A stretch of DNA of 43,786 nucleotides from Pyrinomonadaceae bacterium (GTDB lineage: Bacteria; Acidobacteriota; Blastocatellia; Pyrinomonadales; Pyrinomonadaceae). Under the pieces are notes generated by a model. The model was not told where the DNA came from, made no database searches, and worked only from the letters and a program-made list of their open reading frames with translations. Position numbers and translations under genes: made by a program. Below, one piece after another: positions 25,442 to 35,240 of the stretch; the first letter of the stretch is position 1, and each line of letters starts with the position of its first letter. Location: positions 1 to 43,786 of the forward strand of contig JAUZFQ010000251.1 of assembly GCA_030838445.1 (NCBI GenBank), read 5' to 3'.

Positions 25442-25855
25442 CGTTTCCTTATCTCAACTCTCTCTTGCAGGGATGACCGTCAGACGCGCGGGCTTTTTTT
25501 GAGGGCGCGTGTGAGAGTTCCGGCAAAGTTATCCAACATCGTCAGGGGCTTCTTCTCACAGTCTGTCAGGCTAGGGCGGCCGCGTCAGGCGCGCTCTCGC
25601 CCGTCACCTCTATAATATGCGCGAGCGCACTTGAGGAATTCTTGAGGTGTTTAACGCGACGAGCGACGAAAACCGGACGGACGGCAGTTGCGGGCGACGG
25701 CCGCGCGGAGAAATCCGGCGAAAGCCGTTTATCAAGAGCGTTTTCAAGCGGGCAACGGCGCGTCGCGGCAGGGCTGCAAAGTAGTCGCCGGGCGAAAATT
25801 TTTACCCCGGCGGCGTAGGCGTCGGGCTTGGCTTAACGCCGGTTTCTGGTTCATT
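25442..25855. other. Divergent intergenic region between the STAND gene and the S9 peptidase
   Basis: 414 bp without a gene. It holds the repeat promoter at 25612-25646 serving the minus strand. A TATAAT lies at 25611-25616 on the plus strand but has no -35 partner at normal distance. No other signal is convincing. Confidence 0.6.
25612..25646 (-). promoter_or_regulatory. Repeat-type promoter upstream of the STAND/BTAD regulator genes (two boxes)
   Basis: Plus-strand cttgag begins at 25630 and 25641, exactly 11 bp apart. On the minus strand CTCAAG, CTCAAG is followed after 10 bp by CATATT, or after 12 bp by the better TATTAT (25617-25612). The STAND gene starts about 170 nt downstream. The -10 spacing is less exact than in the other three copies. 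Confidence 0.6.
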
Positions 25856-27844
25856 ATGTCGGGCATGGCTGAAACTCAAATCGCTCCTTACGGCTCCTGG
25901 AAATCGCCCATCACCGCCGACCTCATCGTGCAGGGCGCAGTCGGCCTCGGCATGGTCAAAACCGACAGCGAAGACATCTACTGGCTCGAACTGCGCCCCA
26001 ACGAAGGCGGGCGCACGTGCATCGTCCGCCGCACGCCCGAAGGCGAGTTGCGCGACATGACGCCGCCCGACTTCAACGCGCGTACGCGCGTCCACGAATA
26101 CGGCGGCGGCGATTTCGTCGTCCACCATGGCACGATCTATTTCTCCAACTTCTCCGACCAACGCCTCTATCGCCAGACGCCGAACGCGCCCGCGCCGCAA
26201 CCGCTCACGCCCGAATCGAACGCCGAACTGCGCTACGCCGACGCCATCGTGGACGCCGCGCGACGCCGTCTCGTCGCCGTGCGCGAAGACCACTGCGGCG
26301 CAGAGGCGGCGACGGGCGCGCACGAACCCGCGAACACGCTCGTCGCCCTCTCGCTCGACGACGCAGACGAGAACGCAGACGGCGGTCGCGTGCTCGCCTC
26401 CGGTTATGACTTTTATTCCTCGCCGCGCCTGAGTCCCGACGGGCGGCAGTTGGCGTGGCTCTGTTGGAATCACCCGAACATGCCTTGGGACGGGACGGAG
26501 TTGTGGCTCGGCGACGTGGCGGCGGACGGCACGATTGCGAACGCGCGGCGCGTCGCGGGCGGCCGCGACGAGTCAATCTTTCAACCCGAATGGTCACCCG
26601 CCGCAGGGCGTCTCCACTTCGTCTCCGACCGCAGCGGCTGGTGGAATCTCTATCGCATGGGCGAGGGTGCGAGCATGGAGTTTGAACCCTTGTGCGAGAT
26701 GGAGGCCGAGTTCGGGCAGCCGCAGTGGGGCTTCGGCATGTCAACTTACGCCTTCGCTTCCGACGCGGAGATCGCGTGCGCCTACATCGTGCGCGGCATG
26801 TCGCGCCTCGGTCGGCTCGACACGACAAATAAAAAACTCACTCTCGTCGAAAGCCTCTACGGCGATTTGCAGTACATGCAAGTCGCGGGCGGGCGCGCCG
26901 TGTTCCGCGCGGGCGCGCCGCAGCGTTCGGCGGCCATCGTCGCGTTCGATCCGGCGTCGGGTGAGTTTGAAGTTATTCGTCGCGCCAACGAGCACGACGT
27001 AGACGAGGGCTATCTGTCCATCGCGCAGCCCGTCGAATTTCCGGCTTCGGAAGGGCAGACCGCGCACGCCTTCTTCTACCCGCCGCGCAACCGCGACTTC
27101 GCCGCGCCCGAAGATGAACGACCGCCGCTCCTCGTCAAAAGCCACGGCGGCCCGACCGCCGCCGCCTCGACCACGCTCAGTCTCAACATTCAATTCTGGA
27201 CGAGCCGCGGCATCGCCGTGCTCGACGTGAACTACGGCGGCAGCACCGGCTACGGCCGCGCCTATCGCATGCGCCTCAATGGCACTTGGGGCATCACGGA
27301 CGTTGACGACTGCGCGAACGGCGCGCTCTCGCTCGCCGCCGAAGGACTCGTGGACGGCGCGCGTTGCGTCATCACGGGCGGCAGCGCGGGCGGCTACACC
27401 ACACTCGCCGCGCTCACCTTCCGCGACACCTTTAAGGCGGGCGCGAGCCACTATGGTGTCAGCGACCTCGGTGCGCTCGTGCGCGATACGCACAAGTTCG
27501 AGGCGCGCTACCTCGACAACCTGATCGGCCCTTACCCCGAACGCGCAGACCTCTACCACGCGCGCTCGCCCGTCAACTTCACAGATCAACTGTCCTGCCC
27601 CGTCATCTTTTTTCAGGGACTCGAAGACAAGGTCGTGCCGCCGAATCAGGCCGAGTTGATGGTCGAGGCTTTGCGCGCGAAGGGGCTGCCCGTCGCCTAC
27701 GTCGCCTTCCCCGGCGAGCAGCACGGTTTCCGCCGCGCCGAGAACATCAAGCGCGCTCTCGAAGGCGAACTCTATTTCTACTCGCGCGTCTTCGGGTTTG
27801 AACTGGCCGACCCGATTGAGCCGGTTCCGCTGGAAAATCTCTGA
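25856..27844 (+). CDS. S9 family prolyl oligopeptidase-like serine peptidase (cytoplasmic)
   Basis: Peptidase of 662 aa, acylaminoacyl-peptidase/S9C type, that cleaves short peptides. No signal peptide is seen, so it probably acts in the cytoplasm on imported peptides. A beta-propeller occupies the N-terminal two thirds (blades visible at [20 protein letters not shown] and [19 protein letters not shown]). The alpha/beta-hydrolase domain follows with S510 in GGSAGGY, D591 in GLEDKVVP and H623 in GEQHGF. I chose the ATG at 25856 (MSGMAETQ); the frame is open 168 bp further upstream but that part is Arg-rich and does not look like protein. A second ATG at 25865 is also possible. The gene ends just before a 15-bp tandem repeat. 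Confidence 0.92.
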   Translation: MSGMAETQIAPYGSWKSPITADLIVQGAVGLGMVKTDSEDIYWLELRPNEGGRTCIVRRTPEGELRDMTPPDFNARTRVHEYGGGDFVVHHGTIYFSNFSDQRLYRQTPNAPAPQPLTPESNAELRYADAIVDAARRRLVAVREDHCGAEAATGAHEPANTLVALSLDDADENADGGRVLASGYDFYSSPRLSPDGRQLAWLCWNHPNMPWDGTELWLGDVAADGTIANARRVAGGRDESIFQPEWSPAAGRLHFVSDRSGWWNLYRMGEGASMEFEPLCEMEAEFGQPQWGFGMSTYAFASDAEIACAYIVRGMSRLGRLDTTNKKLTLVESLYGDLQYMQVAGGRAVFRAGAPQRSAAIVAFDPASGEFEVIRRANEHDVDEGYLSIAQPVEFPASEGQTAHAFFYPPRNRDFAAPEDERPPLLVKSHGGPTAAASTTLSLNIQFWTSRGIAVLDVNYGGSTGYGRAYRMRLNGTWGITDVDDCANGALSLAAEGLVDGARCVITGGSAGGYTTLAALTFRDTFKAGASHYGVSDLGALVRDTHKFEARYLDNLIGPYPERADLYHARSPVNFTDQLSCPVIFFQGLEDKVVPPNQAELMVEALRAKGLPVAYVAFPGEQHGFRRAENIKRALEGELYFYSRVFGFELADPIEPVPLENL

Positions 27845-28300
27845 CCCGCCGGAAAATCTTCAAACGGGAAATCTTCAAACGGGAAATCTTTAAGTCGCCG
27901 GTTGAACGAGTTACGTGGTTTCTCGCGCCCGCCCAAAGCGCGCCCGCCTTCGATCCGTTCGGGATCAACTTCCCGCCCGTCCGTCTCTACGCGAATATAA
28001 ATTCAAAAAGTTGGAGAAATAAATATCGAATATCTGAGATTTCGTAGTTTTGTGTGAAAAAACTTGCCGCCGCGCCGTCTCACCGGCACTCAAATTCTTT
28101 TGGTAAGTGTTGCAGTTAGGCCGGGTTACGGGGCTGGCGGGGTTTGGGGCGCGGCTCTGGTATCTAAGTTGCAGACTTCGTGTTGCCAAGAATTTCTTTT
28201 TAGGCGTAATGGTGACAACAGTGGAGGCGCAGCGACATGGTTCAAAGCGCAAATTGCTCGCATCATTTCATGTTGACTTTAGACTTCTAAGGAGCGAAGT
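27845..28300. other. 456-bp intergenic region upstream of the TonB-dependent receptor
   Basis: Starts with the 15-bp tandem repeat. A locally AT-rich stretch lies at about 27994-28060. The long leader before the receptor ends with a strong ribosome site (aaggagcg, 28290-28297). No promoter is convincing and I see no gene. Confidence 0.5.
27851..27895. repeat. Tandem 15-bp repeat, three copies
   Basis: ggaaaatcttcaaac (27851-27865), gggaaatcttcaaac (27866-27880) and gggaaatctttaagt (27881-27895). The first lies 6 bp after the stop codon of the S9 gene, whose last codons also read ggaaaatct, so the array may have grown from the gene end. Confidence 0.85.
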
Positions 28301-31300
28301 ATGATCCAGAAAATTAAGTTTTTACCGTCTATCGTCGCCCTCCTGCTCTGTCTGACCGCCGCGGCGTTTGGACAGGAGCGAACGGGTGCGATAGAAGGCA
28401 CAATCACCGACCCGGCGGGCAACGTCGTGCCGGGCGTGACTGTGACCATCAGCAGTCGCGGGACGACCGAGGGCGCGCGCCAGGATGCGACCACCGGTTT
28501 CAATCGCACTCTGACCACGGACGATAGCGGGTTCTTCCGCGCGCAGGAAGTGCCGCCCGGTTTCTACACCGTGACGACCTCTGCCATCTCCGGGTTCAGC
28601 GGCGCGACCAACCCCAGCGTTGAGGTCGTACTTGGTAAGACGACCCCGGTGAACTTCTCGCTGCAAACGGGTAACGTTTCCGAGACCGTCACCGTCACGT
28701 CGGACGCCATCGCCATTGACCCGACCGACAACAAGATTCAGACCAACATCACGTCGCAGGTTGCCGAGTTGCTGCCCAAGGGCACCAACATCACCAGCCT
28801 CTTCAAGGTCTCCGCTGCGACCCGTCCCGAACCGCTCTCCGGCGGCTTCCAGATTGACGGCGCGTCGGGTTCGGAAAACACCTTCATCATCGACGGTCAG
28901 GAAGTGACGAACTTCCGCACCGGCTTGCTGAACACCAACAACAACCTCCCCTTCCAGCTCGTGCAGGAAGTGCAGATCAAGAGCTCCGGTTTTGAGGCCG
29001 AATTCGGCGGCGCGACCGGCGGCGTGATCAACATTGTGACCAAGGGCGGCAGCAACGACTTCCACGGCGAGTTCGGCATGCAGTTCCGCCCGTCGGAGTT
29101 GCAGGCTGGCCCGCGCCAGTTCCTGCGTAACTTCCAGGGCGGCACGGTCGCCGGCAACAACTTCGTCAACCTCGCGGACTACATCCGTCCGCAGCGCGAC
29201 AACGGCACGGACTTCTTCCCGACCGCCAACCTCGGCGGCCCCATCGTCCGCGACCGGCTGTGGTTCTTCACGAGCTACACGCCGCAGTTCATCAACGCGA
29301 ACCGCACGTTGAACTACGTGTCGTCTGACCCCCGCGGTAGAACGATCAATGACTCCGGCACCTACCGGTTCAACCGCAAGATCGACTACACGCAGCTTCG
29401 CCTCGATGCCGCACCGTCCAACACGCTGCGCCTGACGGGCACGTTCACCTACAACCCGATCCGTGACCGTGGCGCGCTTCCCGGCTTCACCGAAACAACG
29501 GCTGCGCAGCAGTCGGCCAATTTCGGCGGCAGCATCGGGACGCTCTTCGGGCCTGAATTCCTGGGCCAGCAGGGTGGACGCCAGAACTCCAACAACGTGA
29601 CGGGCGCTGCCGTCTGGACGCCGACCAGCAAGCTGGTCTTGAACTTCCGTGGCGGTCGCAGCTTCTTGAACGAGAAGTTGGGGTCTTACGGCCTCCCGCG
29701 CTCCTTGCGCTACGTCTGCTCCGGTACTGCTGCGGCCACGGCTCTCGCCGGTTGCAGCAACGGTTTGCAGAACTTCGCGAGCAACTTCCAGGTTGACTTC
29801 GACGTTTCGACCCGCAAAACCTTCGACACCGATGCGAGCTACCTCGTCAACAACTTCGTCGGTCGTCACCAGTTCAAGGGCGGCTACCAGTTCAACGGTA
29901 TCGCCAACGACACGAGCCAGGGCTACGCCGATGTCGGCCAGTTGACGCTCATCTACGGAACCCAGACCATCGCGAACCAGACCGGCCAGGCTCCGGCTCC
30001 GGGCGCGATTGGCGTGGGCGTCCTGCAACGCTTCGGCACGGTCGGCCAGGCGAGCAGCGCCAGCCACTCCATCTACTTCCAGGATAGCTGGCAGCCCATC
30101 AACCGCCTCTCGCTCAACCTCGGCATTCGCGCTGAGCACGAGACGGTTCCGAGCTTCAGCGATTCGAACCCCGGCATCACGTTCGGTCTCGGCGACAAGA
30201 TCGCGCCGCGCCTCGGCTTTGCTTTTGACCTGACCGGCGATGGCAAGACGAAAATCTTCGCCAGCTACGGTTGGTTCTATGACCGCTTCAAGTATGAATT
30301 GCCGCGCGGCTCCTTCGGCGGCGACTTCTTTCGTCGCGATTACTTCGACCTGTTCCCCGGCGTGGCGTACAACTCGTTCACCGTGGCTCAGATCATCGGG
30401 AACGCGGCTGACCCGGCGAACGGTGCGGCCGACCCGACCTGTGATAGCGACAACCCCGCGGTTCTTCGCGCTGACGGCGCTCTCTCGCGCTGCCAGTTCG
30501 ACTTCCGCATCCCGACCAACCTCGGTCTGGAAAACCTCTTCAGCAGCGGCGCTGTCGATCCTAACCTGAAGGCGGCTCGCCAGAGCGAGTTCACCGTCGG
30601 CTTGGAGCGCGACCTGGGCGGCGGCTACCTCTTCCGTGGTCGTTACACCCACAAGAATGTTGACCGCGCGATTGAAGACATCGGCATCCCGACGGCGGGC
30701 GGCAGCGAAGCCTACATCATCGGTAACCCCGGCTTCGGCCTGGCCGATGAGACCGCCAGGGATTTCGGTTATCCTTCGGTCAAGGCCGTTCGCAAGTACG
30801 ACGCGATGGAGTTGCAGTTCGACAAGCGTTTCACGCGCAAGTATTACTTCAACGCCAACTACACCTACAGCCGCCTGTTCGGTAACTACTCCGGTCTGGC
30901 GAGTTCGCTTGAGAAAGATGCCAACGGCGTCGGGCGTACCAGCCCGAACGTGAGCCGTCTGTTCGACTTGCCGTTCCAGGCCTTCACGGCCAACGGCCAG
31001 CCGGTTGACGGTCGCTTGCCCACGGATCGTCCGCACGTGTTCAAAGCCTACGGCGCGTACACGCAGGATTGGCACGGGAACAACTCGACCGAGTTCTCGG
31101 CCTTCACGACCGCTACGTCAGGCACGCCGCTGACGACGACCTACTCGCTGTACAGCCTTGCCCCGCAGATTCTGTTCGGTCAGGGCGATTTGGGTCGCAC
31201 GGAGATGTACACGCAGTCTGACGTTGCTGTTCGTCACAAGTATCGCTTTGGCAGCAACGAGCGGTTCACGATGGTTGCCGAGATCGATGTCCTGAACGTC

Positions 31301-31564
31301 TTCAATGAGAGCAACGAATTGGGACGCCAGACCGCGATCAGCGGAACCAACGTCGTCGGAGCCAACATCGGCTTCACCACCGGCACCGCTGCTCAGAGAG
31401 AAGTTGCCACCATCCTCGGCATCTTCAACGGCGGCATCCAGACACAGGTGCTCAACTTCTTCAACGCGGCGACCAATCCCGAGCGTCGCAGCGGAACCTA
31501 CAACCTGTCGAACCTCTATCAGGGTCCGCGCGAGGTTCGCTTCGGCTTCCGCCTCTTGTTCTAA
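28301..31564 (+). CDS. TonB-dependent outer-membrane receptor with carboxypeptidase-regulatory-like domain (Oar type)
   Basis: Outer-membrane receptor of 1087 aa. A signal peptide ends near AAAFGQ (about 24). A CarboxypepD_reg beta-sandwich follows at about 28-110 (GAIEGTITDPAGNVVPGVTV, GFFRAQEVPPGFYTV). Then comes a plug domain with FQIDGASGSENTFIIDGQEV and EAEFGGATGGVINIVTKGG. The rest is a long beta-barrel ending in VRFGFRLLF, the aromatic C-terminus used for outer-membrane insertion. Such Oar-like receptors are abundant in Acidobacteriota and Bacteroidota and take up large substrates such as peptides or glycans; the actual ligand is unknown. AAGGAGCG precedes the ATG. A strong terminator follows. 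Codon use is somewhat less GC-extreme than in the neighbours, as often seen in highly expressed receptors. Confidence 0.95.
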   Translation: MIQKIKFLPSIVALLLCLTAAAFGQERTGAIEGTITDPAGNVVPGVTVTISSRGTTEGARQDATTGFNRTLTTDDSGFFRAQEVPPGFYTVTTSAISGFSGATNPSVEVVLGKTTPVNFSLQTGNVSETVTVTSDAIAIDPTDNKIQTNITSQVAELLPKGTNITSLFKVSAATRPEPLSGGFQIDGASGSENTFIIDGQEVTNFRTGLLNTNNNLPFQLVQEVQIKSSGFEAEFGGATGGVINIVTKGGSNDFHGEFGMQFRPSELQAGPRQFLRNFQGGTVAGNNFVNLADYIRPQRDNGTDFFPTANLGGPIVRDRLWFFTSYTPQFINANRTLNYVSSDPRGRTINDSGTYRFNRKIDYTQLRLDAAPSNTLRLTGTFTYNPIRDRGALPGFTETTAAQQSANFGGSIGTLFGPEFLGQQGGRQNSNNVTGAAVWTPTSKLVLNFRGGRSFLNEKLGSYGLPRSLRYVCSGTAAATALAGCSNGLQNFASNFQVDFDVSTRKTFDTDASYLVNNFVGRHQFKGGYQFNGIANDTSQGYADVGQLTLIYGTQTIANQTGQAPAPGAIGVGVLQRFGTVGQASSASHSIYFQDSWQPINRLSLNLGIRAEHETVPSFSDSNPGITFGLGDKIAPRLGFAFDLTGDGKTKIFASYGWFYDRFKYELPRGSFGGDFFRRDYFDLFPGVAYNSFTVAQIIGNAADPANGAADPTCDSDNPAVLRADGALSRCQFDFRIPTNLGLENLFSSGAVDPNLKAARQSEFTVGLERDLGGGYLFRGRYTHKNVDRAIEDIGIPTAGGSEAYIIGNPGFGLADETARDFGYPSVKAVRKYDAMELQFDKRFTRKYYFNANYTYSRLFGNYSGLASSLEKDANGVGRTSPNVSRLFDLPFQAFTANGQPVDGRLPTDRPHVFKAYGAYTQDWHGNNSTEFSAFTTATSGTPLTTTYSLYSLAPQILFGQGDLGRTEMYTQSDVAVRHKYRFGSNERFTMVAEIDVLNVFNESNELGRQTAISGTNVVGANIGFTTGTAAQREVATILGIFNGGIQTQVLNFFNAATNPERRSGTYNLSNLYQGPREVRFGFRLLF

Positions 31565-31603
31565 AACTTTACCGGCTCTCCCAACAGAGAGCTTGAACTT
31601 GAA

Positions 31604-31640
31604 AAGCCCATCCGGTTTATCCGGATGGGCTTATTTTTTT
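31604..31640 (+). terminator. Rho-independent terminator of the receptor gene
   Basis: aagcccatccgg (31604-31615), loop tttat, ccggatgggctt (31621-31632), then attttttt. Perfect 12-bp stem with a strong T tract, 40 nt after the receptor stop codon. Confidence 0.95.
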
Positions 31641-31728
31641 GCCGTCGCTACGGCTGCCTGAGGGTAGTGTGAATTGCTTGGCGGCGGCGGGTGAATGTCG
31701 TGTCCGAATGTGTGTCCGCGTGGCCGCG

Positions 31729-32862
31729 CTAGTTCGTCGTCGGTGCGGCCGGGGCGGGAGTGGTGGCGGCCTTGTCCCGCAACTGCTTGATCAGTTCTCT
31801 GATTTTAGCAAACTCCGCCTCCGTCTCCTTACTCTTGGGCTGCACTTTGAGGAACAACTCCAACTCGTCGGCCGCCTCTTTATAACGCTTCTGCTCGCTA
31901 TAGAGTCCGGCCAGTTGTTTATGCACCTCCGCGCCCTTGCCCTCGGAAAACTGGTTGGCGCGCTTAAAGGCCGCCTCGGCCAGTTCGAGTTTCGCGGCGC
32001 GCTTGAGCGCCTTGCCGAGCCACAGTTGCGCGTCGGCCCCTTTGCCGTAAATCGTGGTGGCAGTTCTAAAATTTTCGATGGCCTGATCGGTCATCCCCAG
32101 TTGAAACTGCGTCCAGGCCAGACCGAACACACTTGAATAGCCGCGCGGGTTGACCTCCACCGCCTTCATCAGCAGCGAGCCGCCCGCCTGCAAGTAAGCC
32201 GGGTTTAACTTGCCGCTCGCGTCGACGCCGCGCATGGCGTATTCCGCGCCCAGACGATCCAGCGCGTCGTAATACGTGGGGAAAATTTCGAGAGATTTTT
32301 TCAAACTCTCAAACCCTTCCTTCTCTTTCTTGTCGCGGAGGTAGCCGATGCCTTCCGAGTACAGCTTCCGCGCCGCCGCCGGCACGTCTTGCGCGAAGAG
32401 GACGCCGGGGGCACCCCCGAACGGGCTGGTGTTGGCGCGCGGGTTCTCTCTCAGGTAAACGTCAACTTGCTGCTGGTCAGAGCCGCTGCCGGCGGCGGCG
32501 GAAACCGCCGAGAGGGTCACGTCCTGTAACTGCTCCAGGTAGGGAGTGTTGTAGGGCAGCACTTTAATCATGAAACGCCCGTTGCCCAGACCGGTAAAGG
32601 TAAACCGCCCCGAGGCGTCCGCCTTCTGCCGGGTGATGGTCGAACCCATGTCGTCGAGCAATTCCACATACATGTCACCCACGGGCTGCCGGGAGGGGCC
32701 ATACACGCGGCCGTAGATGGCGTTCCGGCCTTGCACGAAACCCGCGCTGATCATCAACTGACCGGTCAGCGGGTGGTAGGTGCGGGCGGCAACTGATGTG
32801 GTGCCGGGGACGACGGCCAGCCCGATGGCTAAGCCAAACGCTAAACGAGCATCTTTCTTCAT
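31729..32862 (-). CDS. Secreted TPR protein with N-terminal carboxypeptidase-regulatory-like domain
   Basis: Protein of 377 aa from the ATG at 32862 (MKKDARLAFG), chosen because a signal peptide follows and GTGGAG lies 6 nt upstream; the frame is open 27 codons further but those look non-coding. A beta-sandwich like CarboxypepD_reg is at about 48-100 (IYGRVYGPSRQPVGDMYVEL, GRFTFTGLGNGRFMIKVLPY). TPR units start at about 160 (ARKLYSEGIGYLRDKKEKEG) and continue to about 345, with repeats such as AQLWLGKALKRAAKLELAEA. The tail is Ala/Pro/Thr-rich. Such proteins act as periplasmic scaffolds. It is convergent with the receptor gene. Partner unknown. Confidence 0.85.
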   Translation of the reverse strand: MKKDARLAFGLAIGLAVVPGTTSVAARTYHPLTGQLMISAGFVQGRNAIYGRVYGPSRQPVGDMYVELLDDMGSTITRQKADASGRFTFTGLGNGRFMIKVLPYNTPYLEQLQDVTLSAVSAAAGSGSDQQQVDVYLRENPRANTSPFGGAPGVLFAQDVPAAARKLYSEGIGYLRDKKEKEGFESLKKSLEIFPTYYDALDRLGAEYAMRGVDASGKLNPAYLQAGGSLLMKAVEVNPRGYSSVFGLAWTQFQLGMTDQAIENFRTATTIYGKGADAQLWLGKALKRAAKLELAEAAFKRANQFSEGKGAEVHKQLAGLYSEQKRYKEAADELELFLKVQPKSKETEAEFAKIRELIKQLRDKAATTPAPAAPTTN

Positions 32863-33079
32863 GATTAACTCCACTACAGGATTGTTTCGACTAGGGGGCG
32901 GTGGTTGATACATCGCCTGAATGTACGCATCGGTGACGCGCATTATAGCAACAAGCCAAAAACGAGTAAACAGAAATTGAGAGGCGGCTACCCGGTTGTC
33001 AGGTTGCCGCCTCTCGATGCCGCGCGGGGTGCTGCTCGCGCAGTGTTGGTGCCCGTCTTGATGCCCGCCGGCGGGCTGT

Positions 33080-35131
33080 TTATTTCAGGTGCGTGTCGAA
33101 CCAACCGAGCACCGTGTTGTACCAGAGCGCGGAGTTTTGCGGCTTCAAAATCCAGTGGCCTTCGTCGGGGAAGTAGAGCAGCTTCGAGGGCACGTTCTGC
33201 TTTTGCAGGTAGGTGAACAACTGGAAGCCCTCGCCGATGGGCACGCGGTAATCGAGTTCGCCGTGCGTGACGAGCGTCGGCGTCTTGAAGTTCTTGGCGA
33301 AGAGGTGCGGCGACCAGCGCGCGTAGAGTTCGGGGTTGTCCCACGGCGTCCCCTTGAACTCCCATTCGGGAAACCAGAGTTCCTCCGTCACGCCGTACAT
33401 GCTGACCAGATTGAAGACGCCCGCGTGCGAGACGAGCGCCTTGAACTTGACCTGCGGATGGTCGTTGTGGCCGAGAATCCAGTTGACCATGTAGCCGCCG
33501 TAAGAGCCGCCCGCCGCGCCGATGCGCTCGCGGTCAACGTCGGGTCGCGAGGCCACCTGCGCCACGCCGTTCATGATGTCGGTGTAGACCTTGCCCGCCC
33601 AGTCGCCGGAGATGTCGTCTGTAAACTGCTGCCCGTAGCCGGTCGAGCCGCGCGGGTTCGGCATGAAGACGACGTAACCGGCGGCGGCGAAGATTTGCGG
33701 ATTCCAGCGGTAGCTCCAACTGTCGTTCCAAGCGCCCTGCGGCCCGCCGTGGATGAGCACGACGAGCGGGTGGCGCGGCGTGGTGGCCGAAGCGCTCGCG
33801 GGTGGGCGCACGAGCCAGCCGTGAACCTTCGTGCCGCCCGCGCCCGTCCACTCCACGTCTTCCGCCACCTGCAAATTGAAGTTGGCAAGGTAGGCGTCGT
33901 TCGTCCTCGTCAGTTGCGCGACGACGCGGTGACCGCCTTCAAAGTCGTAGCGGTAAATCTCCGTCGGCTGGATCGAACTCGAACGCGTGAAGACGAGCGT
34001 CTCGCCGTTCGGGGCGACGCGCACGTCGTCGTTGAAGCCGTCGAAAACTTTCGTCAACTGCCCGTCGGCCACGTTGACCACATAGACAGGTTGACGACCG
34101 CGCTCGCCGGAGACGAAATAGATGCGCTTGCCGTCGGGCGTGAAGGTGAAGCCCTCGACGTAGGCGTCGAACTTCGAGAGCAACTCGCGCGTCTTCTTCG
34201 TCTGGCGGTCGTAGAGCATCAGACGCCAGCGCGCGCTCTCGAACCCGGCGGTGGCCTGCGAGCGATAGGCGATGTAACGACCGTCGGGCGAGTAGAGCGG
34301 CGACTGATCCGAGCCGCGGTTGTCGCCCGTGATGCGCTGCGCCTCGCCGCCCGCGACGGGCACGACGAAGATATCGTTGTTCGTGGAAGTCGCTTCCACC
34401 TTCTCCGTGTTGCGCGCAAAGGCGAGTTCGCGCGAGTCGGGCGAGAAGGCGTAATCGGTCGCGCCGCCTAAGCTAAAGGGCGGGGCGTCGAAGTCGCCGG
34501 GCGTGACATCGCGCGCCGCGCCGCCGTCCGCGGAGACGACGAAGACGTGCGTGCGCTTGCCGTCCTTGAAGGCCGTCCAATGCCGGTAGAGCAGGCGGTC
34601 AATAACTTTCGCCTTGACCTTGCTCGACTCCACTTCGGCGTCGCGTTTCTGGTTGCAAGCGTCGTCGGCGCAGTCCGCATAGATGTCGGAGACGAAGGCG
34701 AGCCAGCGTCCGTCGGGCGACCAGACGGGATCGCCCGCGCCCGTGGAGATGTTCGTGATCTTTTTGATGTCGCCGCCCGTCGCGTCCATCGTGTGAATCT
34801 GCCCGCCGCGCATGAACGCGATCCGCTTGCCGTCGGGCGACCAGCGCGGCGTCGTAGATGACGCGTCGCCGCTCGTCAGTTGGACGGCTTGACCGCCCGC
34901 CACCGGGACGAGGTAGAGGTGCGTGCGGCTGCGGTTGGCGTCCTTGTCGGGGTCGCTGATCTGGTAGGCGACGAGGCGGCCGTCGGGCGACAGTTGCGGG
35001 TCGCCGACGCGCCGCACTTTCAACAAATCGTCAATGGTCATGGGACGCTTCGCCGTCTGCGCCGCGGCGGCGTTGGCGCAGACTAAGAGCGCGAGCGTCA
35101 GGACGACGACTGAAACAGTAGAACGCTTCAT
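33080..35131 (-). CDS. Secreted S9 family peptidase (dipeptidyl/acylaminoacyl peptidase-like)
   Basis: Peptidase of 683 aa. The ATG at 35131 (MKRSTVSVVV) is preferred: GAGGAGA lies 7 nt before it and a signal peptide ending near AAAAQ (about 23) follows. An in-frame start 21 codons upstream lacks both. The propeller has TolB/WD40-like blades (DPQLSPDGRLVAYQISD, TPRWSPDGKRIAFMRGG, YSPDGRYIAYRSQ). The catalytic domain has S543 in GGSYGGY, D627 in HGELDYRVP and H659 in DEGHW. Because of the signal peptide it probably trims oligopeptides outside the cytoplasm, complementing the cytoplasmic S9 enzyme at 25856. TATGAT at 35195-35190 on the minus strand may be its -10 element. A purine-arm inverted repeat lies upstream. 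Confidence 0.93.
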   Translation of the reverse strand: MKRSTVSVVVLTLALLVCANAAAAQTAKRPMTIDDLLKVRRVGDPQLSPDGRLVAYQISDPDKDANRSRTHLYLVPVAGGQAVQLTSGDASSTTPRWSPDGKRIAFMRGGQIHTMDATGGDIKKITNISTGAGDPVWSPDGRWLAFVSDIYADCADDACNQKRDAEVESSKVKAKVIDRLLYRHWTAFKDGKRTHVFVVSADGGAARDVTPGDFDAPPFSLGGATDYAFSPDSRELAFARNTEKVEATSTNNDIFVVPVAGGEAQRITGDNRGSDQSPLYSPDGRYIAYRSQATAGFESARWRLMLYDRQTKKTRELLSKFDAYVEGFTFTPDGKRIYFVSGERGRQPVYVVNVADGQLTKVFDGFNDDVRVAPNGETLVFTRSSSIQPTEIYRYDFEGGHRVVAQLTRTNDAYLANFNLQVAEDVEWTGAGGTKVHGWLVRPPASASATTPRHPLVVLIHGGPQGAWNDSWSYRWNPQIFAAAGYVVFMPNPRGSTGYGQQFTDDISGDWAGKVYTDIMNGVAQVASRPDVDRERIGAAGGSYGGYMVNWILGHNDHPQVKFKALVSHAGVFNLVSMYGVTEELWFPEWEFKGTPWDNPELYARWSPHLFAKNFKTPTLVTHGELDYRVPIGEGFQLFTYLQKQNVPSKLLYFPDEGHWILKPQNSALWYNTVLGWFDTHLK

Positions 35132-35240
35132 ATAAGTCTCCTCGAAAATTTCTGGTGTGTTGGGAAGAGTCTCCGGCGCGCGGAAATTTATCATAGATGC
35201 CGCACGCGCCGTTAACCGCCCGCCCGTCGAAAGATAAAGA

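Noticed and set aside
25611-25616. Perfect TATAAT on the plus strand as promoter of the S9 peptidase
   Set aside because: No -35 element at 16-18 bp, and it lies 240 bp from the gene; the same bases are better explained as the minus-strand -10 behind the repeats.
25688-25855. N-terminal extension of the first S9 peptidase
   Set aside because: The added residues are Arg-rich and unlike protein, and overlap the divergent regulatory region.
28274-28297. TTGACT as -35 of the TonB-dependent receptor
   Set aside because: The -10 would fall on the ribosome binding site, leaving no leader.
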